Made by a program: the position numbers and the translations under genes. Of a stretch of DNA of 64,000 nt, positions 36,270 through 44,473 are shown piece by piece. The DNA is from Paraburkholderia nodosa (GTDB lineage Bacteria > Pseudomonadota > Gammaproteobacteria > Burkholderiales > Burkholderiaceae). Location of the stretch: contig NZ_MCNV01000022.1 in the NCBI RefSeq assembly GCF_001718195.1, forward strand, positions 62,001-126,000. The letters run 5' to 3'. The notes below the pieces were generated by a model. It ran no database searches, had not been told where the DNA came from, and saw nothing but the letters and a program-made list of their open reading frames with translations. Numbering within the stretch: the stretch's first letter is position 1; each line of letters begins with the position of its first letter.

Positions 36270-37343
36270 ATGCCCCCGCACAACACCGACGATGTCCGCA
36301 TTCGCGAACTCAAGGAACTCACGCCGCCCGCTCACCTGATCCGCGAATTCCCCTGCTCGGAAGCGGCCTCCACGCTGATCTTCGAATCGCGCCGCGCCAT
36401 GCACCGCATCCTGCACGGCATGGACGACCGCCTGATCGTCATCATCGGGCCGTGCTCGATTCACGACACGAAGGCCGCGGTCGACTACGCGAAGAAGCTC
36501 GTCGAAGAGCGCAAGCGCTTCAAGAACGAACTCGAAATCGTGATGCGCGTGTACTTCGAGAAGCCGCGCACGACGGTGGGCTGGAAGGGCCTCATCAACG
36601 ACCCGTTCCTCGACAACAGCTTCAAGATCAACGACGGTCTGCGCACCGCGCGCGAATTGCTCGTCTCGATCAACGAGCTGGGCCTGCCCGCCGGCACCGA
36701 ATATCTCGATATGATCAGCCCGCAGTACATCGCCGACCTCATCTCGTGGGGCGCGATCGGTGCGCGCACAACGGAATCGCAGGTGCACCGCGAGCTGGCT
36801 TCGGGGTTGTCGTGCCCGGTCGGCTTCAAGAACGGCACGGACGGCAACGTGAAGATCGCCGTGGACGCGATCAAGGCCGCCTCGCAGCCGCATCATTTCC
36901 TTTCGGTGACGAAGGGCGGCCACTCGGCTATCGTCTCGACCGCGGGCAATGAGGACTGCCATGTGATTCTGCGCGGCGGCAAGACGCCGAACTACGACGC
37001 GGATAGCGTAAACGCCGCGTGCAGCGATATCGGCAAGGCGGGTCTCGCCGCGCGACTCATGATCGACGCGAGCCACGCAAACAGCTCGAAGAAGCACGAG
37101 AACCAGATTCCGGTGTGCGCCGACATCGGCCGCCAGGTGGCGGGGGGTGACGAGCGCATCGTCGGTGTGATGGTGGAGTCGCACCTCGTGGCGGGCCGCC
37201 AGGACCTGAAGGAAGGCTGCGAGCTGACCTATGGCCAGAGCATCACCGATGCGTGCATCGGCTGGGACGAAAGCGTGGGCGTGCTCGAAGGGCTCGCGCA
37301 AGCGGTGAAGCAGCGTCGCATTGCGCGCGGTTCGGGCAACTGA
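36270..37343 (+). CDS. aroG: 3-deoxy-7-phosphoheptulonate (DAHP) synthase, class I
   Basis: DAHP synthase condenses phosphoenolpyruvate with erythrose 4-phosphate, the entry step to all aromatic amino acids. From MPPHNTDDVRIREL (start 36270, AGGAG at 36256-36260) the protein has 357 residues, the class I-alpha (AroF/AroG/AroH) size. Family motifs are IIGPCSIHDTKAAVDYA, VYFEKPRTTVGWKGLINDP, ISPQYIADLISWGAIGARTTESQ, KNGTDGN, IDASHANSSKKHENQ and GRQDLKEGCELTYGQSITDACIGWD. Which amino acid feeds back on the enzyme cannot be read by eye. The attenuator upstream predicts transcriptional control by Phe, Tyr and Trp together. Confidence 0.96.
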   Translation: MPPHNTDDVRIRELKELTPPAHLIREFPCSEAASTLIFESRRAMHRILHGMDDRLIVIIGPCSIHDTKAAVDYAKKLVEERKRFKNELEIVMRVYFEKPRTTVGWKGLINDPFLDNSFKINDGLRTARELLVSINELGLPAGTEYLDMISPQYIADLISWGAIGARTTESQVHRELASGLSCPVGFKNGTDGNVKIAVDAIKAASQPHHFLSVTKGGHSAIVSTAGNEDCHVILRGGKTPNYDADSVNAACSDIGKAGLAARLMIDASHANSSKKHENQIPVCADIGRQVAGGDERIVGVMVESHLVAGRQDLKEGCELTYGQSITDACIGWDESVGVLEGLAQAVKQRRIARGSGN

Positions 37344-37399
37344 GCGCCGCACGCATCGGAGCGCGCGGTGCGGTCATTTAATGCCGCGCTGCGCGTGAA

Positions 37400-38335
37400 T
37401 CAAAGCCGCTCTGCGCGCTCGGGCCGCACCGCGCCGATGCACAGATCGGCAATCCCGATCACGTTGCCGATGAGCCTGCCGCGCCGGTCGAGATGCGCCT
37501 CCGGGCGCACCGACTTCACGCAGTTCATGCTGAGCGCACGCAGGATGTTGCTGGTCGCTTCCTTGCGCGACATCACGCCCTTGTTGCACAGGTACATCGC
37601 GTTGACCACCTGCGAATAGCCGAAGCGGCGGCCCGAAACGCGCCCGCCTCGCAGCCCGAGGTGCACGCCGAGCAGATAGTCGCAGTACACGAGCCCGCCA
37701 CGGCGCGCGAGGCGCCGCGAGAAGTCCTTGTCTTCCAGCCAGCCGTACAGCACGAGACGCTCGTCGAAGCGCAGATCGGCGATGGCCTGCGCGCGGCACG
37801 CCATGTTGCAGCCATACAGCTCCACGCAGGGCCGCAGCGGCGGACGCCGCATCACTTCGGCTTGCGCGCCATCCACGAGCGCGATGGCTTCTTCCCATGC
37901 GATCGGTTGCGTGTTCGCGCCGTCGCGCAGCGTGCGGCCCGAGACGCCCACGAGATTCGCGTCGCTCTCGAACAGCTCCACGCACAACTCGATCCAGTGA
38001 CACTCGGGCGCGAAGTCGTCGTCGAGGAAAATCACGATGTCGATGTCCGGCGCAAGCGCGTCGAGCGCGCGATTGCGCTGCACGCTCGAACCCGCCGTGC
38101 CGATGATTTCGTCCACGCGCAGACCGTTGGCATCGTAAGGTCCGATATCGTCTGCGCTGCTGCCCGAAAGGATGATCTGATCCGGCCGCACGGTTTGCCG
38201 CGCGAGCAGGCGCACGACCCATGCGGTGGCGGTTGGACGGCCCTTGGTCGCGATCACCACCGCGGCACGCATGCGCGCCTTCGCGCCGTTCGCGGCCACG
38301 GAAGACGCGAGATCATCGGTAGCGAGCGTTGTCAT
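37400..38335 (-). CDS. Family 2 glycosyltransferase
   Basis: A 311-residue GT-A fold enzyme. It opens with a nucleotide-binding stretch (RAAVVIATKGRPTATAWVVRLL), has a DDD-type metal motif in IVIFLDDDFAPECHW, and an ED-like acceptor region in LYGWLEDKDFSRRLAR. These mark the GT2 family, which uses NDP-sugars on the cytoplasmic side of the membrane. The start at 38333-38335 (MTTLATDDLASS) is chosen; longer frames are not conserved. It is the outermost gene of the polysaccharide region and faces the end of aroG. Confidence 0.85.
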   Translation of the reverse strand: MTTLATDDLASSVAANGAKARMRAAVVIATKGRPTATAWVVRLLARQTVRPDQIILSGSSADDIGPYDANGLRVDEIIGTAGSSVQRNRALDALAPDIDIVIFLDDDFAPECHWIELCVELFESDANLVGVSGRTLRDGANTQPIAWEEAIALVDGAQAEVMRRPPLRPCVELYGCNMACRAQAIADLRFDERLVLYGWLEDKDFSRRLARRGGLVYCDYLLGVHLGLRGGRVSGRRFGYSQVVNAMYLCNKGVMSRKEATSNILRALSMNCVKSVRPEAHLDRRGRLIGNVIGIADLCIGAVRPERAERL

Positions 38336-38739
38336 CGGTTTCTCCGCATTCCGGTGGTCGTTTCGACTCGAACCGAGGTTAGCACGAGGCCCTCGCGCCG
38401 CCAGTCGGGCCGGATTCAAGTTGTCCGAAACGATCTATTCAACGACCGATTCCAACTGTTTGTGAACAAGCACGCATGCGGGGCGTAGTGCGCCGTGTCT
38501 GCATGGCCGCGTACGGGCGAACCTTTTACCGCTTCTTTTTTCGTCAATAAAATCCGCATTTATTGCACTTTTTCTGCGCATTTATCGATTACGCATCACC
38601 CATAGCGCAGCACCCCCCGGTAAATTCGTCCAATAGCAATTTTCGGATTCCTCTTTTGATAAGACTCGCCTACAACTGCTAAAAGAGATTCGCGCAAATA
38701 TGACCGACTAACCCGCTCCACCGGAAAGATCCTCTCAAC
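38336..38739. other. Divergent intergenic region at the left end of the polysaccharide locus
   Basis: This 404-base gap between two divergent glycosyltransferase genes is clearly richer in A and T (about 38520-38720) than the genes around it. It holds a candidate promoter at 38656-38685. No frame or RNA gene was recognised. Confidence 0.6.
38656..38685 (+). promoter_or_regulatory. Candidate sigma-70 promoter of the GT4 gene
   Basis: TTGATA (38656-38661) and TAAAAG (38680-38685) are 18 bases apart, 54 bases upstream of the glycosyltransferase ATG at 38740. The -35 matches four of six consensus bases; the -10 matches four of six. The local AT-rich context supports it, but the evidence is modest. 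Confidence 0.35.
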
Positions 38740-39936
38740 ATGACTGCGTCGACACGTCAGAGCCAGCCAGTGGAACACGAGATCATCTCTTCCGGGACAA
38801 CCGTTTGCGAAACCGAATCCGGCGCGCGGCTCAAACGCCCCGTGGTCTTCTACGTGCAGCCGTTGATCGCGCGCTATCGCATCGAAGTCATCGAGTCGCT
38901 CAACCGTCTTTTCTCCGTCAAGGTGTTCGCGTGCTCCGAGGGCGTGGAGGCCAACGGCTTTTCGCGTGAGAAGCCCGAGTGCGACGAATTCGTCGAAACG
39001 CATATCGCGAGTTTCGCGGGCCTGCCCTCGCGGCGGATTCGCCTGCAAAGCCGCGTGCTGAGCCGCATCGTTTTCGAACGTCCCGATGCAGTCCTGATCT
39101 TTGCAGACGTTCGCTATCTGTCGCTGTGGCTCGCGCTCCTCGCCGGACGCGTCATGCGCGTGCCTGTGCTCATTCACGGCCAGGGGCTCTACCGGCACGA
39201 GAGCGCAGGGCTCGTGCGCACGGTCTGCTACCGCCTCGCGGTCGCGCTCGCCGTGCGCTACGTATGCTATACCGAGGCTTCACGGCGCTCGCTCGTTGCC
39301 ATCGGCTGCCCGCTCGCCAAGCTCGTCGTCGCGAACAATGCCCTCACGGTCTCGTGCGGCGTGGAGCCTGCCACCAAGACGGGCGCCGAGAGCGGCGTGC
39401 TGTTCATCGGCAGGCTGCGCGAAGGGTCGGAGATCGAACCGCTCATCGACGTGGTCGGGCAGCTTCATGCCGATGGCAACGACATCACGCTCCACGTGAT
39501 CGGCGACGGCGAGCACGGCGAGCGCCTGAAACGCAAGTACAGCGATCGCAACTACGTGGTCTGGTATGGCGCGGTGTTCGACGACGACGCCATCGCGACC
39601 ATCAGCCGGCGCTGCCGCGTGGGCTGCTATCCCGGCTCGGCGGGCTTGAGCGTCGTGCACATGTTCGCGTTGAGCCTGCCGCCCATCGTGCACGACCGGC
39701 TGCCGCTGCACATGGGCCCGGAGCCGGGTTATGTCGAGGACGGCCGCAGCGGCTTTTTCTTCGCGCGCGACGGCGGCAAAGGAGCGCTTGCCGCCACGCT
39801 GCGGCGCATCTGGTCCATGCCGCCCGACGAAATGCGCGCAGCCGCGACCGCCGCGCACGCGGTGTACTGCCAGCTCAACTCGCCTACGCTCGGACAACAG
39901 CTCGCGGAGATCGTCGAAGCGGCGCTGCGCGCCTGA
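38740..39936 (+). CDS. Glycosyltransferase (GT-B fold, GT1/GT4 type)
   Basis: A 398-residue protein. The N-terminal half contains VVFYVQPLIARYRIEVIESL and RYLSLWLALLAGRVMRVPVLIHGQGLYRHESA. The C-terminal Rossmann half has SGVLFIGRLREGSEIEPLIDVV, HVIGDGEHGERLKRKY and GRSGFFFARDGGKGALAATLRR, typical of GT4-like retaining enzymes that use nucleotide sugars. The donor and acceptor are unknown. It is divergent from the GT2 gene and convergent with the flippase gene, whose stop is 29 bases away. Confidence 0.87.
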   Translation: MTASTRQSQPVEHEIISSGTTVCETESGARLKRPVVFYVQPLIARYRIEVIESLNRLFSVKVFACSEGVEANGFSREKPECDEFVETHIASFAGLPSRRIRLQSRVLSRIVFERPDAVLIFADVRYLSLWLALLAGRVMRVPVLIHGQGLYRHESAGLVRTVCYRLAVALAVRYVCYTEASRRSLVAIGCPLAKLVVANNALTVSCGVEPATKTGAESGVLFIGRLREGSEIEPLIDVVGQLHADGNDITLHVIGDGEHGERLKRKYSDRNYVVWYGAVFDDDAIATISRRCRVGCYPGSAGLSVVHMFALSLPPIVHDRLPLHMGPEPGYVEDGRSGFFFARDGGKGALAATLRRIWSMPPDEMRAAATAAHAVYCQLNSPTLGQQLAEIVEAALRA

Positions 39937-39965
39937 ATCCCGCTTGAGTCCCTCTGCGCTCAGGC

Positions 39966-41204
39966 TTATTTCTGCCGCGAGACGCGATACAGCATCCATG
40001 CCGCGCACGAGGCCAGCCCGACGGTCATCGACCATGCAACGCCCGTCACACCCCACAGGTGCAACGAAGGCGGCACGGACAGGACAAGCGCCACGACCTG
40101 AAGCAGCGACGCCACCGTGACAGCGCGCGCGTCGCCAACCGCGCGCAGATACGAAGCGAGCACCGAGTTGAGCGCGCTGATCGCCATGTTGATGACGAAG
40201 ATGCGAAAGAGCGGCACGGCCGACAGCCACGCGGCGCCGAGCACGAGCGAAAAGAGCGGCTCGGCGGCGAAGCGCAGTACGATCACCACGCACGCCAGCC
40301 CCGCCACGGCGATCATGAGGTAGAGACGAAAAAGCCGTGCGGCCGATTGCGGACCGCCGCGATGATGCGCGGCGAACGTGGGGAAAAGATACTGCGACAG
40401 AGCGAGCGCGGCGTCGGCGAGCAGCATTTGCGCGAGCTTCGAGGACATCTGCCAGGCGCCCAGCTGCGTCGGCCCGAGCAGCTTGCCCACCACCACCTTG
40501 TCGAACTGGTTGGTGATGAGAATGATCACGCTGCTCGCCCAGATCCAGCGGCTGAAGCCCACGTAATGGCCGATGCCCGACCAGCGCAGCCGGATCGGCG
40601 GACGCGGCGAGAGCGCGATCCACGTGACGACACTCTTGAAGGCCTCGCCGATCATCATGCCGAGCAAGAGCGAGTACGGACCCGCCCCCGCGAGTGCGAG
40701 CCCGATGCCGAAAGCGCAGTCGAGACACGAGGACGAGATTTCGATCGCCGCAATGTGCTGGAAGTGGCGCTCGCGCTGCGTGATGAAATACGCGGGCGAG
40801 GCGAGCCCGCGCAGGAGCGGGAGCAGCGCGGCGAGTTGCACGAGGCCGATCGCGCCGCCCAGGTGGAACTGCGCGTCCATGAGCGGCGCGCTCGCGACGA
40901 GCAGCAAACCGATCAGCAGGCCCCGCGTGGCAAGCGTGGTCCAGACGGCGCCGGCCTCCGCGCGCGTGGGCGGCGACTGGCCCTGTATGACGGCCTGCGC
41001 GAGGCCGGTATCGGAGAGCGCTTCGGCAATCGCGACCGCGAGCAACGCGACGCTCGCGAGACCGATTGCGGACGGCCCAAGAATGCGCCCGATCACGAGG
41101 AACTTGACGGCCACGAGGCCGCGCACGACGACCTGCTGCAGCAACACCCAGGTTGCTGCGCCGGGTCCGAAGCCGGCCTTGATCGGTATGGCTGGCAGCC
41201 GCAT
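39966..41204 (-). CDS. Wzx-type polysaccharide repeat-unit flippase
   Basis: A multi-spanning membrane protein of about 412 residues with roughly 12 hydrophobic segments (for example VVRGLVAVKFLVIGRILGPSAIGLASVALLAVAIA and LFRLYLMIAVAGLACVVIVL). These, with the ITNQFDKVVVGKLLGPTQLGAWQMS motif, place it in the polysaccharide transporter (Wzx/PST) family that moves undecaprenyl-linked repeat units across the inner membrane. The ATG at 41204 starts MRLPAIPIKAG. A TTG nine bases earlier has a better placed AGGAG and may be the true start. It pairs with the Wzy-like gene at 44474. Confidence 0.88.
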   Translation of the reverse strand: MRLPAIPIKAGFGPGAATWVLLQQVVVRGLVAVKFLVIGRILGPSAIGLASVALLAVAIAEALSDTGLAQAVIQGQSPPTRAEAGAVWTTLATRGLLIGLLLVASAPLMDAQFHLGGAIGLVQLAALLPLLRGLASPAYFITQRERHFQHIAAIEISSSCLDCAFGIGLALAGAGPYSLLLGMMIGEAFKSVVTWIALSPRPPIRLRWSGIGHYVGFSRWIWASSVIILITNQFDKVVVGKLLGPTQLGAWQMSSKLAQMLLADAALALSQYLFPTFAAHHRGGPQSAARLFRLYLMIAVAGLACVVIVLRFAAEPLFSLVLGAAWLSAVPLFRIFVINMAISALNSVLASYLRAVGDARAVTVASLLQVVALVLSVPPSLHLWGVTGVAWSMTVGLASCAAWMLYRVSRQK

Positions 41205-41619
41205 TACGCGCAAAATGCCTCTCCTGTTGTCGATCTCTGAGTCGGAGCTTTCGCCCCTTTTCCCAGTTCCTTTAAACATGTTTGGGAACGCGTTTTTGCC
41301 ACCCGTTCTGGACCTTACCGCGCGGCGGCGTACACGACGCGCCATCTACCAGGTGGAATCAGACGGGACGGCCATCCGTGGGACGGCCATCCGTGGGACG
41401 GCCATCCGCGGGACAGCCATCCGTGGGACGGCTATCCGCGGGGCGGCCAACCGCGGGGCGGCCTCTCATGGAAAGCCAATGCGCGCGGCAGCAATTCACG
41501 AGTTTTCAGGCAATCGGCATATCCCCAGGTTTTTTCGGCCACTCTGCCCCGCAATCTGGCGCATGCCGCTTGCGCACGGCTGCTATTTTGTTCGTAATAA
41601 TGCTCATCGGGCCGCCCGC
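41205..41619. other. Intergenic region with a 15-bp tandem repeat between two polysaccharide genes
   Basis: The gap between the divergent flippase and glycosyltransferase genes is about 415 bases. It holds the minisatellite at 41365-41469; to its right (about 41500-41610) the DNA is less GC-rich and may contain the promoter of the glycosyltransferase gene. A long open frame through the repeat (TAIRG units) is most likely a chance frame. Confidence 0.6.
41365..41469. repeat. 15-bp tandem repeat, seven copies
   Basis: Copies of the unit GGGACGGCCATCCGT start at 41365, 41380, 41395, 41410, 41425, 41440 and 41455. The first three are near identical; copies four to six carry one to three changes, and the last is degenerate in its second half. 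The array ends 150 bases before the glycosyltransferase ATG and about 150 bases before the flippase start on the other strand. The left copies are the youngest by sequence identity. Confidence 0.93.
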
Positions 41620-42933
41620 ATGGAAAACGTGTCGATCGCCAGATATCGCAATGCCGCCCCTAACAGCCCGGACTCCGCCGCACTGTGCGACGTCGAGGCC
41701 GATACACTCGTGACGTCCGCGCCTGCGGACACCCGCGCGTCGGTTGGCGGCGACTGGATCGCCGTCATCGAGCCGAACTTCACGGGGCACCGCTGGCGCT
41801 ACGTCGAGTGGATCGCGCAGGCGTGCGTGGAAGCCGGGCACCGCTGCCTCGTCGTGACTGATAACGAGTACGCGGACCATCCGCTCGCGCAGCGCATCGT
41901 GCGCGAAGCGCGGCCCGATCTGCGCCTCGTGCTGCTCGACCTGCATACGGTTCCGCCTGGCCCGCATTTCGCCGCGAGCGTGTACATGCGCTTTCGCAAC
42001 TTCTATGCGCGCGCGTTGCGTGAGGTGAGCAAAACGATGCACGTGCGGCTCGTCATCGCGCCCTACGCCGACTACTTCTTCTACACGCTCGCGGGGTTCG
42101 ACTCGCCATTCGGCGAGACGCCGTGGATCGCGATCGTCATGGGCATGACGTTTCATCAGGCGCGCATCGGCTTGCGCACGCCGCGCCGACGCTTCGTCGA
42201 CCTGGCCAAGTCGGCGCTGTTTCGCCGTGCCATGCGCTCGCGCGGGCTGCGCGAACTCTTCACGATCGACCCGACGCTGCCCGACTGGTTCGCGACCACG
42301 AAGCCGCAGCGCGCGGCGCCGCTCAGCTACCTGGCCGACCCGTTTCCCGAAATCGAAGCGATGGACCCCGTGTTCGCGCGCGAGCAGCTGAAGCTCGGCG
42401 CGCATACGCGCTACCTGCTCGTGTACGGCGCGATCGGCGAACGCAAGGGCATTCGCGAACTGATGCTCGCGCTCGAGCACAAGCCCGACGCGCCGTGCCT
42501 CGTGATCGCGGGCCAGCAGGACGACGAAACGCGCGCGTTCATCGACGCTCACGCACCGCGGCTCGCGAGCGCGCCGGTGATCTACAACCAGTTCATCTCC
42601 GACGAGATGGAGCGCGAACTCTTTTCCGCCTGCGACGCCGTGTGGCTCGGCTACAAGCAGCACTACGGCATGAGCGGCGTGCTGGTGCAGGCGTACCGCT
42701 TCCGCAAGCCCGTGGTGGCGAGCGCTGACGGCCTGATCGGCTGGTATTGCCGCGACGGCGCGCTCGGCCCATTGCTCGACGACCTCGAGCCGGCCACGAT
42801 CGCACGCGCGCTCGATGTACTCGCCGAGCGTTGGCGCGCAGGTGCGCACGCCGTGCAGCCCACCGGCGAACACCTCCTTTCGTGCAATACGCTCGAGCAG
42901 TTCAAGCGCACGCTTCAGGCCGCGATAGCGTGA
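41620..42933 (+). CDS. Glycosyltransferase (GT4-like)
   Basis: A 437-residue protein starting MENVSIARYRNA. The first 45 residues are not conserved in appearance. The enzyme part opens at about residue 45 (GGDWIAVIEPNFTGHRWRYVEWIAQAC); the C-terminal half has RYLLVYGAIGERKGIRELMLALEH, CLVIAGQQDDE and SACDAVWLGYKQHYGMSGVLVQAYRFRKPVVAS, a clear GT4-type donor-binding lobe. The acceptor sugar is unknown. No clear Shine-Dalgarno precedes the ATG, so the start is tentative. A 15-bp tandem repeat lies upstream and the acyltransferase gene converges. Confidence 0.85.
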   Translation: MENVSIARYRNAAPNSPDSAALCDVEADTLVTSAPADTRASVGGDWIAVIEPNFTGHRWRYVEWIAQACVEAGHRCLVVTDNEYADHPLAQRIVREARPDLRLVLLDLHTVPPGPHFAASVYMRFRNFYARALREVSKTMHVRLVIAPYADYFFYTLAGFDSPFGETPWIAIVMGMTFHQARIGLRTPRRRFVDLAKSALFRRAMRSRGLRELFTIDPTLPDWFATTKPQRAAPLSYLADPFPEIEAMDPVFAREQLKLGAHTRYLLVYGAIGERKGIRELMLALEHKPDAPCLVIAGQQDDETRAFIDAHAPRLASAPVIYNQFISDEMERELFSACDAVWLGYKQHYGMSGVLVQAYRFRKPVVASADGLIGWYCRDGALGPLLDDLEPATIARALDVLAERWRAGAHAVQPTGEHLLSCNTLEQFKRTLQAAIA

Positions 42934-42996
42934 ACGCTCGCAGGAACGCCGTTAAATATTGAGCAACCCGAACCAGTCCGATCCAGTCACGAAGGA

Positions 42997-44160
42997 TCAC
43001 GCAATGCCTTCGACCTTGTTGTCGGCCGCGCTCGTGTCGGGCCGCTCGGCGGGGACGGCTCCGCGCATGTCGGGGAACATCGCGTCGCGCAGACGCAGGA
43101 ACGGGAACTCGACGGCTCGCGTGGTGAGATAGCCCAGCACCGAGGCGATGAAGAACTGCGCGACGATCACGACGGGCCAGGCGGCGAGCGGCGGCACACC
43201 GAGCGCGCTGGCCTTGTGGATCAGATAGTCGCCGGGCGCGAGCGCGAGCGAGTGCCAGAGGTAGATGCCATAGGAGTACACGCCGAGCCACGCGAGCCCG
43301 CGATACACCCACGTCGTGCGCAATCCGCCCGAATGTTCGAGCACGAGCATGATGAGCGCGCAAAAGCCCACGGCCTGTATCGTGTAGCCCACGCTCTCGT
43401 CCAGCGCGACGTCGGGCGTCGCGAAGATGAGCCAGGCGAGCAGCAGCCCCACCACGCCGAACAGCCAGCGCTTCTTCGCGACGAGCAGGCGCCAGAGATC
43501 GGGCTTCATCCAGTAGACGGTCGCGAGAATGACGCCGACGAGCAGGCTGTCCATGCGGTACTGCGTGTAGTTGAACGCCCCAACGAGGTCGCCATGGGAT
43601 ACCGCAATGCAACGCGCGCTGAGGACGACTACGCAGAGGCTGGCCATCACGGCGATCAGCGCATTCGCGCGCAGCCGGAAGTGCGCGAGCAGGATCAGGA
43701 GCGCGGGCAGGAACAAATAGAAGTGCTCTTCGACAGCGAGGCTCCACGTTTGCGCGATGGAGGTGCCGAAGTAATTCTGCATGTGGGTGAGGTTCTGCCA
43801 GAGGAACGTATCGGACCGATGGCGGCCGGCAAGCAGGTGAAAGAAAATCAGCGCGTAATACGCGGGCCAGATCTTGAAGATCCGTCGCACGATGAAGCGG
43901 CGCGCGCCTATGCGGCCCGTTTGCGAATATTGGCGCAACAACAGCCCGCCCACCAGGAAGCCGCTTAGTGTGAAGAATAGATTGACGCCTTCGTGGCCGA
44001 AGCTCTTCAGCGGGTACTCGAGCACTTTCACCCAGGGATGGCCCGTGTGCACCGTGTGGAAGTGATAGCCCATCACGACGAAGATCGCGACGCCACGCAC
44101 GAAGTCGAGCTCGACGGAACGCCCTTTCGTCGACAGTCGCACTCCGTGTAGCAGCTTCAT
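42997..44160 (-). CDS. Acyltransferase family 3 membrane protein (OafA-like)
   Basis: A 387-residue integral membrane acyltransferase. The N-terminal ELDFVRGVAIFVVMGYHFH carries the R-x10-H type motif of the family, and NLFFTLSGFLVGGLLLRQY with AQTWSLAVEEHFYLFLPALL follows. About ten membrane segments are evident. Such proteins transfer acetyl or other acyl groups to exported polysaccharides. In this setting it most likely decorates the repeat unit or polymer. The start is preceded by GAGGGAAGGG. Divergent from the Wzy-like gene. Confidence 0.9.
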   Translation of the reverse strand: MKLLHGVRLSTKGRSVELDFVRGVAIFVVMGYHFHTVHTGHPWVKVLEYPLKSFGHEGVNLFFTLSGFLVGGLLLRQYSQTGRIGARRFIVRRIFKIWPAYYALIFFHLLAGRHRSDTFLWQNLTHMQNYFGTSIAQTWSLAVEEHFYLFLPALLILLAHFRLRANALIAVMASLCVVVLSARCIAVSHGDLVGAFNYTQYRMDSLLVGVILATVYWMKPDLWRLLVAKKRWLFGVVGLLLAWLIFATPDVALDESVGYTIQAVGFCALIMLVLEHSGGLRTTWVYRGLAWLGVYSYGIYLWHSLALAPGDYLIHKASALGVPPLAAWPVVIVAQFFIASVLGYLTTRAVEFPFLRLRDAMFPDMRGAVPAERPDTSAADNKVEGIA

Positions 44161-44473
44161 GACCCTTCCCTCGCTACGTCCATGCCGGATTCTTACGCAA
44201 GGCAGACGATGAAAAATTTACTCCTGCCGGCCCCATCATGGACACAGGCGCCGTGCAGCGTGCGCCAAGTTCCCTTCCTTGTCGGCCAGGTGTGTGGGCG
44301 AAACCACACGTGAAATCAGAATTTTTTTCCTGCCGCCACAACCCTGCCGGTTCCCGCCACGCGCATGCGCAAGCCACTTGCGGCGTTTTATATTGAGTCG
44401 AGCCAACGCGTGCGGCGCGCATGTATTTTGCGCAACGTATGCGACCCTATGCACCGCACCGGGAGAAACGCCG
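44161..44473. other. Divergent intergenic region between the acyltransferase and Wzy-like genes
   Basis: A 313-base gap that must hold promoters for both genes. A TATATT at 44389-44394 could be a -10 for the + strand gene, but no good -35 lies at the right distance. A run of T residues near 44321 is isolated from any stem. No frame of note. Confidence 0.5.

Noticed and set aside
40573..41619. Long N-terminal extension of the glycosyltransferase frame through the tandem repeat (TAIRG units)
   Set aside because: It runs antisense to the flippase gene and has no ribosome site. The 15-bp unit keeps the frame open by chance because 15 is divisible by three.
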